Below are positions 10,289-20,513 of a DNA stretch of 64,000 nt, one piece after another. The notes under the pieces were generated by a model. The model was not told where the DNA came from. It saw only the letters and a list, made by a program, of their open reading frames with translations, and searched no databases. A program made the position numbers and the translations under genes. Within the stretch, counting starts at the first letter, position 1. Each line of letters begins with the position of its first letter. This DNA comes from Henricia sp. BOLD:AAB3569 (Eukaryota; Echinodermata; Asteroidea; Spinulosida; Echinasteridae): positions 186,001-250,000 of the forward strand of contig JBBELK010000307.1 of NCBI GenBank assembly GCA_037783545.1, in the 5' to 3' direction.

Positions 10289-11936
10289 ATGTACCTGTGC
10301 AGAAGCGTGCTGCCTCCGGTTGTCAGCTGACCAATTAGCGCGCAACATTCTGAACACGTCATTCCCGCATAATTTTGTTTTCTTGATAGCGTCACCGACA
10401 CAATCTTGTGTTTTGCTCCGAGTGTAAGTCGAAAAGATTTAGCATGTCTTTGTTTTATTATAATTTGCAGTACCAAACATTTATTCAATTATATTTGAAG
10501 ATTACGCTGTTCTGAAATTTTCTGGAATTATTATTGCTTGAATTGGAATAATTTTCATAAATACTGTACTTGCGAGTATGAATTCCTAATTATAATATAT
10601 TTATACATGTACATGCACCTCGGCGAGCCTATCGGGCGTAGTTTACTGCTTCTGTTCTTGTGTTCGGTCCTTCCTGTAGATAATTCAAGTCGAATCAAGC
10701 TAAGAACAGTACGACGTTTTAGTTCAAGTACATATCATATACATTGGTGTTAAAAGCTGTTAATTTCCGTTATAAGGGTTGTAACGTGAACGAGACCAAT
10801 ATTACCGGGTGAATTTTGAAAGCCTAAGCGCTTGGTTTCCAGAATAATGGCTGTAGTACTATTGTTATGCAAAATGCACATTCGAAACTTGGAAAGTTTA
10901 AAGGGCTGGTTAAGAAGGAACCTATTCATATACACTGGTGTATATATGCCAGAGAATAACTCGTCGAGAGTAACCTGTTGTACAGTTATATGAAGAATTT
11001 GAATATTGAGTTGAAACAAACCGGACAATGTCCAGAGGCCTCTTGGGCTTGGTCAGGTGGGACCAATATGTTGTGTTTTTCGTTCTCTTTATGTGGATGC
11101 ATGCATGTTTTCACTTTAGCTTAACCCCTTTGACAAATTCGGATTTGTTTCAAAACCCCGGGAACAAACCTAGGTAATGTGGTAATGATAAGGGGAGTGC
11201 GCCTCCTTTTGGTGTCCTAGGATGCACCCACGTTTCCTCCTAAAAACAAAGAAAAGATAAAAGGAGGTTTTTCGTGGCCTCCGAGCGCCAGCAGTTTTTG
11301 CTGCATGGACTGACGCCAAAAGCATTGCCATGTTCCTGGGCGAGTTCCCGATCCCAGAGATTTCTCTGATTGTCGTAGCACATGGAAATCTGTCATGCTT
11401 ACTATTTTGCCTTTTTCGTGTTGTGTTCAGACATTCTTGATGTATTTATTTCACAGGATAGACCTTTTCACTTTGTTGTTCAGTACGTTTTGGTGTTTAC
11501 AATGTACTAATCTTACTCTTAATTGTTAAAATGTAGCCTATGTTTTTGAGTTTGAGTTGTTGAGAGCCGGACGATGTCCGAAGAGCCTAAAGGGCTTGGT
11601 TCCAGATGGATACCAGGAGAAGATGCTTTTTCGTTCTAATTACATGCACTCACAAGATGCTTTTGTTTTAATTTTCTCGACCTTCCACAGGTGGAGGTAT
11701 TACTAATACCATTTAACTTGATGATTATTCGTTGCAATGTACATTGTAGTTTTTTATAACATGTACTGTTGAAATAGGTTGAAAGGTGCTCGGCAATAGA
11801 GTTCCCGGCCACTATCCCATGCTGTATCAATAAAACATTTAAATAATATGTTCTTTGTTATTCGACTCATTCATTAGAATCAAACTGCTTTTCATTCGTA
11901 TGAGCGAAGCGAAGGAGAATGAAATGCGTATAACAT

Positions 11937-12060
11937 GATACTGTGGCAAGACTGGCTGCACCAGCCACCATATGAGCCGCTAAGGCAGGGTGGGCCACTC
12001 TGCCAGAATTGCCTCCCTGACAACCTGCACTTCTAGGGCTGTTTTTGAGACATGGGATTC
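11937..12060. repeat. Fragment related to 27262-27375
   Basis: The stretch containing CCGCTAAGGCAGGGTG and CACTTCTAGGGCTGTTTTTG is matched in reverse at 27262-27375 (CAAAAACAGCCCTAGAGGTG, CACCCTGCCTTAGC). It is probably part of a SINE. Confidence 0.5.
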
Positions 12061-12061
12061 C

Positions 12062-12250
12062 AAAGGTCTGGTCAGGCCCAAGCCATCCCAGCCCAGCTCT
12101 AAGCCATACTTGCCCAGCCCAAAGCCATCCCATCCCAGCTCAATGCCCTCCCAGCTCAGTGCCCAAACCCCAAAATCCCATCCTAAAGACATCCCAGCCC
12201 AGATATAAGCCATCCCAGCCCAGCTCGAAGCCATGCCAGGCAAGCCTGAA
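12062..12250. repeat. Imperfect minisatellite of CCAGCCCAGCTC units
   Basis: Repeated CATCCCAGCCCAGCTCNAAGC-like text with variable spacing. It gives low-complexity proline/serine/lysine-rich translations on one strand and GWDGLGL-like ones on the other. Not a gene. Confidence 0.7.
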
Positions 12251-12384
12251 GCATGCATTTATTATTATTATTATTAGTATTACTTGTTTATACACGGTGC
12301 CGGTGACACGTTCAACAATATAGTGTTGATTTTCAAGAAGCCCTGTTAACGTTAAAATATAAGATAAAATAGTATATAGTAAAA

Positions 12385-12745
12385 AGCAATAAAAAAGCAA
12401 TCTGCACCGTGGTTTAGCGCGTGTGGTCTTGTGGGTATGAAGCGGGACTCCCAATCAGAGGTTGGGGGTTCGAGCCCCACTTCGACCAACGTGTCTGTGT
12501 CCCTGGGCGTGGCACTTAATCCCAGTTGCCTCGTCAACCCAAGCGATATATGGGAAGCTGTTATGGGGAATGCCACAATCTAACTGCTGATAGGGTTGTG
12601 CGCCTTGGCCGGGTTGCCACCTAGTTGAAGCGAAATGGTTCTGGTGATTTCCTGATGGCAGCGGTAATAATGGCAACAGCCGCCTCGGAATATGTCTACA
12701 TAGATAGATGGCGCTTTACAAATGCTTGTGATTATTATTATGAGC
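12385..12745 (+). mobile_element. tRNA-derived SINE, family S1
   Basis: The head resembles a tRNA: an A-box-like GTGGTTTAGCGCGTGTGG and a B-box GGTTCGAGCCCC near 12469. The body ends in TGGCGCTTTACAAATGC followed by an ATT-rich tail (12712-12740). An opposite-strand copy at 43000-43610 shares head, body and the GGTTCTGGTGATTTC segment. Confidence 0.75.
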
Positions 12746-13217
12746 ATCTACATCCTGAATTCACAGGTGAAATCACCAATCCTCCCAAGTTGGAAAAACG
12801 TCCACCGAGAATCAATGGAGCGGATGTCCATAGTGCTATATTTTGATCCGGCTCAAATTGAAATTAAAAAAAAGAAGCCCGAAGCCATCAAAGCCTGTGT
12901 CGTGTTCGTTATCGCTGCAGTGTGACCGGGCCTTAATTCTCGTTTCGGGTCACACGTTCCGGAGACTCAGACCTGTCTGGGAATAGCAACGGGGTTTTAC
13001 CGTGACGATCTTAGTCCCAAAATATCCAAGTATGGGAAAGGTGCCTAATTTGCATAAATCCAAAATGGCCGCCAAAACTTCAAAAAAATCTAGTGGGATG
13101 GCAAGCTTGGAGCTATTTGGCGAGGAAGAAAGTTATTTTATAAAACAGATGTTATTTAATAAAGTTGCGTTTTTCTTATCTTCATTGCTGACTTTATGTT
13201 AGAGAGAAATTGGGCCG

Positions 13218-13480
13218 GGACAACAAACGTGACACGAACGGGACGGACGTGAGGCACCGCATCATAACTTAGCAGGCCGGCCTGGGACGTGGACCCATCC
13301 GTAGTGGAACGGCGCTTAAAACGTAGCGCGCCGTCCCGGTTCCGGGGCGCGCCGTCCGCCTCGCGGCCCGGAACCGGCACGGCGCGCCACGCTTTCCGTA
13401 CCGGGACGTAACGCACCGTGGTCGAACGCAGCACACCGGCCCAACTAGGGCCGGTGCGCCGGGACTGCCGGGGACATGGT
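13218..13480. other. GC-rich palindromic island
   Basis: A sharp rise in G+C within AT-rich surroundings. Words such as GGCGCGCCGT, CCGGGACG and GGCCGGTGCG recur in both orientations. The overlapping minus-strand frames (13156-13547) show no family match and reflect composition. It may be a separate GC-rich insertion inside the CXC element. Confidence 0.5.
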
Positions 13481-13492
13481 GTAAACGTAGCA

Positions 13493-14004
13493 TAAAAAGA
13501 TCAAGAGTTCCGTCAAGTTCCGCCAACAAGCAGAGGTCTTCGGCCAAACCAACGCATCAAGAGAGGACGTCATCAAGGCAGGCGAAGAGGCAATAGTCTT
13601 ACTCTATGGGAGTAGTAAGAGTGAAGGACTACAAGAGGTTTTGTGACAAGATCAAAGGCGCATCTCGAATGGAGCCCCAAACATTGCCACCAACGCCTGC
13701 AGCAGCTTTGTACCATAGCCTTCGTGTTTACTACCAAGTAATGCAGTGGAAAGTAATGGGCACGGAGATGAAGCCAGAAGAATGGGGATGGCAGCTTGTA
13801 GATGGAAAATACCTCCCACAGCAGACAGACAAGCCACCAGCACCACCTGAACTACTGGAAATGATATACTGTGGCTGCAAGAGTCAATGCAGTACAGCCA
13901 GATGCACCTGCCGACGCCATGGTTTACCCTGCAGCGACGTCTGCGCGGAATGTACGGGAGTGAGCTGCATCAACTTGGAACGTCCAGATTTTGCTGACGA
14001 CTAG
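13493..14004 (+). pseudogene. Transposon-associated CXC (tesmin/TSO1-like) domain protein, frameshifted
   Basis: The C-terminal half reads from 13606 to a stop at 14004. It carries YHSLRVYYQVMQWK, EWGWQLVDGKYLP and a cysteine-rich end, CGCKSQCSTARCTCRRHGLPC then CAECTGVSC. From memory this arrangement is typical of uncharacterised, mobile-element-linked CXC-domain proteins of invertebrates. Upstream, 13493-13644 is open in another frame and reads VFGQTNASREDVIKAGEEA, which fits the same family. A frameshift near 13630 therefore breaks the gene. The 5' part is missing: a stop at about 13487 and the GC-rich island precede it. Confidence 0.6.
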
Positions 14005-14775
14005 TGACTGAAAACTGACAGAAACAAAAGAAGGAAATATTTCCACTCGAAACAAATTTATCAGGATTGTTCATTAAGTCATATTAGTAGCAAAAGTTCT
14101 CAAAACAAACCCACAAATCATAAATAATGAGAATGGTACTCACTTGAAATATTTCAGTTCTTCTAAGGAATCTTAATTGTTCACTCTGGTCTGGTGAGTG
14201 GTATTATAGTGTTTCTAGTTAGTATACTATATAATAAGAAATATTTGTTTAGCTCACATCCAATGATAATCCAGAAAAGCTTATTTCCATTAGGGTCCAC
14301 CATTTAGAAGTGAAGATACGTCAAAATCTGTATTTTCTGAATTTTGGCAGGCGGCCATCTTTGATTTATGCATACTAGGCATCTTTCCCATACTTGGATA
14401 CTTTGTTACTTTTAGTATAGTATTCAAGGGACCTCAAATAAATATATTGTGGTGCAAAAAACAATGGTGCAATTTGTTCCAAGCTATTTTATAATACGAA
14501 ATGACGTGTTACGTGTGTAAAATAGACATAATTTACATTTTTGGCGGCCATTTTGAAAATATGCTAATGATCCATATATGTAAACAATGTCTTACCTATC
14601 CTATTAGACTTGTTGTGTCCAAAAAACCCTTCCTAGAAAGTTAAATCATTGTAATAAGCTATTTAGAAGTGAAGATATATCAAAATCTAGATTTTGTTTA
14701 AAGTTTTGGCGGCCATTTTGGATTTATGCAAATTAGGCACCTTTCCCATGCTTGGATATTTTGGGACTTTTAGTA

Positions 14776-15455
14776 TGGTGTTTGGGGGACCTCAAGGTAA
14801 TGCATTGTGGTAAAACAAATTCTGTTGCAATTAGTTCCTTAGTTACCCCCAAAAAGTGCCAGATTTACTGGCCTATGAGTCGACACGTGAAACTGAACGA
14901 ACGCACCTTATAGACGCATTTCTCAAACCAAAAGAGGGCGTGCTTCAAGTTTAACGGTGATGTTTTTGAACTGGCACCCCGACGTCTCGTGCCCTAATGT
15001 AATGCAAATGAAATTTAGGCTGTGCATTTACCAGGGTATGGGTATGCTGCATGTGTGCGCGTGCATAAATGGCCTTGAAAAATGGGAGGTACAATACGAA
15101 GTGTACGTGGCATTTAGTGCACACATGTTTTTGAGTCAATTTTTAATGTTTGGTTGGTTGGTAACTTGTCAGCTTGTGTAACTTATTGAGTTATGGAGTT
15201 TTTGCAGAAAATGTTGCTGAGAGGGGCGCTATTTTGGCTGACGTTTTGCATGGTGAGTGGTAGTCTGTGACTGGCAGTCAGTGACAGTGAGTGTGAACAC
15301 CCCTTTCAAATAATGGTTTGTAGGGTAAGCGCGGGTACATTCGAAGGGTCACGAGGGGAATACGACCAGCCGTTTTTAAAAATGTACTCAATATCAAACA
15401 ACTATGTTAAAATCGTAATTAACCTACAGACTGTCTTGTTTAAGTCACACCATCA
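14776..15455. other. No gene seen
   Basis: Unremarkable sequence. The short frames at 14951-15181 on both strands have no recognisable features. Confidence 0.5.
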
Positions 15456-17262
15456 ATGGCTACTTTTAGAAGGCTAAAACTAGTGTTTTTGTTAATGTTT
15501 ATATTGGGACGTCTGGACGTCAGTGTTCTCCAACATGTAGAACAAGCTTGGTGGCCCGCCATCCTTTCCGCGGCGCCCGCCATGCTTTAGAAGTCGCCGC
15601 CAAGCTTTAAAACCATGCCGCCAAGCTTTAAAACCATGCCGCCAAGCTTTAAAATTGTTAACTTTACAAGACTTTACCCAGAGCAGACATAACTCAGAAA
15701 CAATGAGTGCTTGATTTTCAAAGCTCATTATAAAATTAACCTTTTGCCTACCTTACCTACGCGGTACGGTGTAACCATGGAGGTAGTAACGTATGTAAGG
15801 CCGGCGCAGCAGCGCTAGCCATCTAGCTACATAAAGCTAGCAGAATCTAGAATAGAAGGGCGCCCTCTTTAGGCCGAGGTTCAACAATTTAGTTTTTAAC
15901 CGGGGTTTTTACGAAATAGAAAGCTGAATAAGTAAAATCCACCGCACTGCTATTTTTATTCAAATGTATAGGTAACATAAAAATATAAAAAAATAACTAA
16001 AATAATCGCGCATTTAAAATAGCCAGTCGCAAAGCGCAGCATGGACTCCAGCCATGTGACATGCAGCCATGCACAATCTAGCTTACCTGCTTACCGTGTC
16101 ATGTCTTGTGCGTGACGGTCCGGCGATCGCAAAGCTCCGTTGATCGTGAAGCCGTGGAAAACATGTTATTTGTTGGCTCGTCTTCGTTTCCGATGATCAT
16201 GTTTGATATTCTTTTAATTATCCACGTTCATAATAAGGTACATAAAGTGTAGGCCTACTTACCAGGTATTAAAAATTAAACTGTATTTTAGTCAAAACTA
16301 AATTTGACTGCCGGCAGTTTTTCCTACCCCATTTTTGGGATACTTTTCCTTCCACATGCACGTGCATACACGTTTTCATGTATGTATGAACATGTATATA
16401 TTTTCATATATATTTACATGTGTATATACATGTGTATATACATGTGCATACATGTACAATCATGTTCGGTACCCTGCCGCCATGCTTTAAATTTTAGAGT
16501 TGGAGAACACTGGGACGTTATCATTTTCTAGTAACACTTTTAGTTTTAGCCCCATACCAATTTAACCCCATTCGCTATCTTACATTTTGCTGCACGCGGC
16601 AAGATGGCCGCCGTATCCCAAACTATAGTTCACCAATACAGTCAAAATTAAACATTGAAAAACTTATCATGGAATTACCTGGAATCTTCAGAATGTTGTA
16701 CCGTGGTCCGTTTTACCCGATGATTCTTCTAAACAGAAAAAAACTAGTCCAACGTAATTTTTCTTGACATTTTCGAGCACTCTCGGGAGAAGACCGACAT
16801 TTACCACGTGTGTAGAGATGATAAGTCAGGGCCCAGATATCCCACCCTCTTGTGGTCATCTCATTGTATGACGTCACTAGCAGTACAATTGATCTGGAAC
16901 ATGATTTGCTCGTCGGTAAATGTCGCTCTTCTCCCGAGAGTGCTCGAAAATGTCAAGAAAAATTACGTTGGACTATTTTTTTCTGTTTAGAAGAATCATC
17001 GGGTAAAACGGACCACGGTACAACATTCTGAAGATTCCAGGTAATTCCATGATAAGTTTTTCAATGTTTAATTTTGACTGTATTGGTGAACTATAGTTTG
17101 GGATACGGCGGCCATCTTGCCGCGTGCAGCAAAATGTAAGATAGCGAATGGGGTTAAATTGGTATGGGGCTAAAAGTGTTACTAGAAAATGATACGTCCC
17201 AATATAAACGTAAACAAAACCACTTTTAGCCTTCTAAAAGTAATCAATGGCAATTTGGGTAC
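15456..17262. mobile_element. Large hairpin element, left arm interrupted
   Basis: Arms of roughly 350 bases pair across a loop near 16800-16910. Matches include CGGCAAGATGGCCGCCGTATC with GATACGGCGGCCATCTTGCCG, and CGAGCACTCTCGGGAGAAGA with TCTTCTCCCGAGAGTGCTCG. The outermost arm parts (15456-15512 and about 17205-17262) also pair, but on the left side a 1-kb insertion separates them from the rest. Confidence 0.85.
15513..16510. mobile_element. hAT-like insertion inside the hairpin
   Basis: The terminal inverted repeats are CAGTGTTCTCCAAC (15521-15534) and GTTGGAGAACAC (16499-16510). The 8-bp word TGGGACGT occurs directly left (15505-15512) and right (16511-16518), and the opposite hairpin arm shows the site once. 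An 8-bp duplication fits the hAT superfamily. Eight extra bases (CTGGACGT) precede the left repeat and blur the exact end. Subterminal GCCGCCAAGCTTTAAAACCAT repeats (about 15595-15655) recur in part near the right end. No transposase frame. Confidence 0.65.
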
Positions 17263-18564
17263 TGACCCAATATAGCTCAAACATTAAAAATAAAATGAGT
17301 TTGAAACATGAAATGAAGAAGTGTCATGATTTAATGTGATCGCCTAAGTTATGAGATCCAGTAAGAAATACACGCTATTTGTGGTGACAGTTTGGACGTC
17401 CTTTGGATGGAATGGTGATTTTTATGAACCTTTGGTCATTTTGCATGCTGTTCATTTGACCAGTAAGAAATTGCCGGTCTAAAAAGCTATCAACTATTTT
17501 ACTTCAGTGCTTGGACAATCAATCACTTAATGTAGGAACGTGACAAAAAAATTTAAATTTTAGATATTGGAATTATTTTTGTGCCAAAATGTGCAGTCTT
17601 GAGTCAATAATAAGACCACGTAAAAATAATTTGACAACTTTGCCTAAAACAAAAGTATGGCCAGTTGAACCATGAAAATTGACGTCTCTTTTTTTCCATA
17701 GGTTATGCAAAAAACCGTAATCGCCGATGTGCGTTTGCATGTGCTACTTTGAAAAGCCGTAACTTCCCTCATACTGGTCCGAATGTCATCAAATTTTCCC
17801 CACAGTTAGTAGATTAATACAATTTTATAACTGTATTAGTTTAATTAAATAAAATTTGTTTTTCTAATTATATAAAAAACTCCAAATTTTTGTTATTTTT
17901 GACGCCGCCGATCTTGATGGTTTGAAACTTTAATAAAAATATCACGTCAGTAAATGTAAATTTTTGGAACAAAGCTTTGGTTAATCCTGAAAGAAAAAAG
18001 AAAGTTTGTTCCTAAGCAGTAAAAAAAACAACTTGTAATTTGCTTTAAAAAAGATGTGCATCAAGTCAGAAACCCCCTTGATGGAATAGGCTAAACCATT
18101 TTTATTATCCCAACCTTCCAATAAAACCGCGGCGATTGCCGGAGAGGCGATACATATTCATATACAACAGCAGGCTTAGCAACGTACACGTGTTGGGCAT
18201 AAAGTGGCCTTACACATACTGTACCCATTGCCACAAAGTTCTAAAGGCGTAGGCCAGCGGCGTCGCCAGACCTTTGAAAGTGAGGGACAACTTAATTTGG
18301 GTGCTTACAAGACTCATGATTTCTTGTCTTTTCTTTTTAGTTTGGTGGTGGGTGCACATTAATTCTATCAAAACAATTTTGCAAACTTTTTGGATGAGTT
18401 TACTAACGCTCATTCACACTGAATCTTTTTAGGCGATTGTTGTGCGTGCATTTTTCTGCGTGTCACTTCACGGAACCGAAAACGCGGCACGAATATATTT
18501 TGGATGGTGAATTTAGGTGGTTGCGATTGTTTAATTTTCTGTGTGTCGGTTTACACCAAATAAA

Positions 18565-18885
18565 GGCGCCTTTCCTTTACAGGTCGATACGTTTATTTTA
18601 TCCATCCTGCATGTTTCATCCATTTGCATCTCAATCGCTCTATGGACTGATACAGACGAACAGGTGGAGCAAAACGCGCACGCAAGACGGATGAAAAAAA
18701 AGGATAAGGCGCCTTTCCATTGGTCCGTTTTTTATTCGTCATGCGTTTTCCATTCGTTTGCATAGGGTTTGCGTCTGAATTGCTCCATAGTACAGACGGA
18801 CGAGCGCAGCGCCAATGCAACGCACGCAAAACGAATAAAAATCGGACCATCGGAAGGATAGTCACCTTTTTAGGTAAAGCCCGGC
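18565..18885. repeat. Two tandem, imperfectly palindromic units
   Basis: Both units start GGCGCCTTTCC, contain GCTC(C/T)ATAG and ACAGACG motifs, and end near AAAAAGGAT or GGAAGGATAG. Each can fold back on itself (GGTCCGTTTTTTATTCG with CGAATAAAAATCGGACC). Overlapping frames on both strands are by-products. Confidence 0.6.
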
Positions 18886-19084
18886 GCCTTCTCATATCGT
18901 AGGTCCGTTTTGCGCGTTGCGGTAGGCCTATAGCCGCGCGCGCGTATTTTTTTACACCACTGCGAGGGGAAAATGAGGAGGGTTTGTACCTTTTTAGCGT
19001 CTTGAAAGGAGACTATAATAGGTTAAGGTTTAGGGTTGGTTATTTTGAAGGAATTTAGGGTTTTTAATGTGGTCGGTTTGCGAC

Positions 19085-19160
19085 AAGCTTCGTGGTCTGG
19101 TTAGAAGGGAGCTCGACTTGCAATCATAAGGTCCCTGGTTCGAATCTCAGTGTTGTTTGG
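19085..19160 (+). repeat. tRNA-like patch (SINE head relic)
   Basis: TTCGTGGTCTGGTTAGAAGG resembles a tRNA D-arm/A-box, and GGTTCGAATCTC about 40 bases later resembles a B-box. Acceptor pairing is not convincing, so this looks like a SINE or tRNA relic. Confidence 0.4.
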
Positions 19161-19590
19161 GATTTTTCGAAATTTTATTATCGGTTTCTTCTTTTTCTCT
19201 GAGAGTAAGAGTTCTGGCTATTTCCAAGATTGTCACTTCATAAGTAGGTAGTTTATTTGATAGTTGTGGAACCTATTTTATCTTAAAGAACTTTCAAAAT
19301 GGAATTAAATAAGGGGTCTCCTAGCTCCATAGGGCGAGCACTTCTCAAGTTATTGAAATGTTAAAGTCGTATTTTTTGCCTTAAAATGAGACTCATTTTG
19401 GTTAAAAGAATTGTGACCAGTCATTGCTGGATGTTTTTGTCAAAACAAATGGTTAAAATACGTATCTGCACTTGTGACCGGGCCAAGCACCGCCGCATTG
19501 CAATAAAGTTTTGCAACAGACACCATACATTGTGCCAACAAGCTAGGCCTGCCAGAAAACTGGGACCGCTTTTGACTATATATAGGTGAG

Positions 19591-19679
19591 CTCAAGCAGT
19601 CAGATATTGCGCGGCGTATTTCGTGGCGCTACGGCACGAATATGCCGCGCGCGCATTGCTCTCGAGACTATGCCTTTAA
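19591..19679. mobile_element. MITE family C, decayed copy
   Basis: Retains GCGTATTTCGTGGCG, GGCACGAATATGCCGCG and GCGCGCATTGCTC..GAGACTATGCCTTTAA of the family, but the left half is mostly lost. Confidence 0.6.
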
Positions 19680-20406
19680 TCAGACTCTGGAGGCAGAACG
19701 AAACTTCTGCCGAGCACTGACCTAGTTTGCGTATAGAGCTAGCACGCGCCAATCCTGTTGGCGCGTGCCAGAAGAGTCTGGCCACGTGCCGCCTGGGGTT
19801 ATGTATTACATTGTATAACATTGTACATGTATTACTAATTCTTTGTATTAGTCTTGCTTCCTGTGCGGTGTGCTTATGATGCACCCGGGACTTTGTTGTT
19901 GTGTTGCGGTATGTTAGCTGTGCAGTAGTAAAAGTTGGAGACTATTGAATGATAACTCGGCTTTGTCTTTCTTGTGGAGTCGGAAATCCTGTGACTGTGT
20001 CCCTTTTCTGGCATTTAAGTGCGGGAATTAAGGAAATAACACTTGTTAGGCCTACTACAAACAAACAAACACACACGTCTCGTAAAAGAATTCAAAATTT
20101 CAAAGCACTGAAATGAAATAATGATGTGTTATACGACTATACCCACTGTTTAAACACAAGATGGCATTTTCGACCGGCGATTTCTTTCTGGTCAAATCAG
20201 CAGCATGCAAAATGAAAAAAAATTCATTAAAAACCACCATTCCATCCAAAAGACATCCAAACTGACGCCACAAAGTAGCATAATTCTTACTGGATCCCAT
20301 TAGGTGATCACGTTAAATCACGACGCTTCTTTATTTCATGTTTCAAACTCATTTGGTTTTATTGTGGGAGCTATTGGGTTAGTACTCAGTACACAAATCG
20401 AAAAGA

Positions 20407-20513
20407 TGACACGAAATACGCAGCTCCATGCCTTTGCTATGGTGGAGCTGCGTATTTCGATCGTGGCACGAATTTGGCGGGCGCGCATTGCTGATGAGCC
20501 TGTGCCTTTAAGG
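20407..20513. mobile_element. MITE family C, left-truncated copy
   Basis: Begins within the family at ACACGAAATACGCAGCTCC, crosses the loop CATGCCTTTGCTATGG and ends GATGAGCCTGTGCCTTTAA. Confidence 0.75.

Larger units (their letters stand above)
6955..11923. mobile_element. Composite long-repeat element (LTR-like or tandemly duplicated)
   Basis: A unit at 6955-7797 starts TTTCATTCGGTTGAATGA and ends GCGAAGGAGAATGAAA. Its first 280 bases or so recur almost perfectly from 7804 (offset 849). Its last 125 bases recur at 11799-11923. Each start is followed by a TATA-like ATATAAAGG (7071, 7920), and each end contains AATAAA (near 7702 and 11828), as expected of terminal repeats with promoter and poly(A) signals. 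Pieces are reshuffled inside: about 8163-8290 matches 9287-9417, and 7280-7375 matches 8420-8515. No reverse transcriptase frame survives, so it would be non-autonomous. Confidence 0.6.
13008..14775. mobile_element. Inverted-repeat element carrying a CXC-domain frame
   Basis: The left arm (about 13008-13095) includes CCTAATTTGCATAAATCC and AAAATGGCCGCCAAAACTT. It is the reverse complement of about 14685-14772. A more diverged direct copy of that right arm sits at 14325-14420. The CXC-domain pseudogene lies between the arms, which argues that this frame belongs to a transposon. Confidence 0.65.
17284..20366. mobile_element. 3.1-kb element with about 230-bp terminal inverted repeats
   Basis: 17284-17515 is the reverse complement of 20095-20366 with scattered changes. 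Shared words include AAATGAGTTTGAAACATGAAA and GCATGCTG..ATTTGACCAG. The interior has no transposase frame. It contains a tandem palindromic block (18565-18885), a tRNA-like patch and a decayed MITE C copy. Confidence 0.7.

Noticed and set aside
12045-12258. Low-complexity frames (PSQPSSKP and GWDGLGL types)
   Set aside because: Products of the CCAGCCCAGCTC minisatellite read on the two strands.
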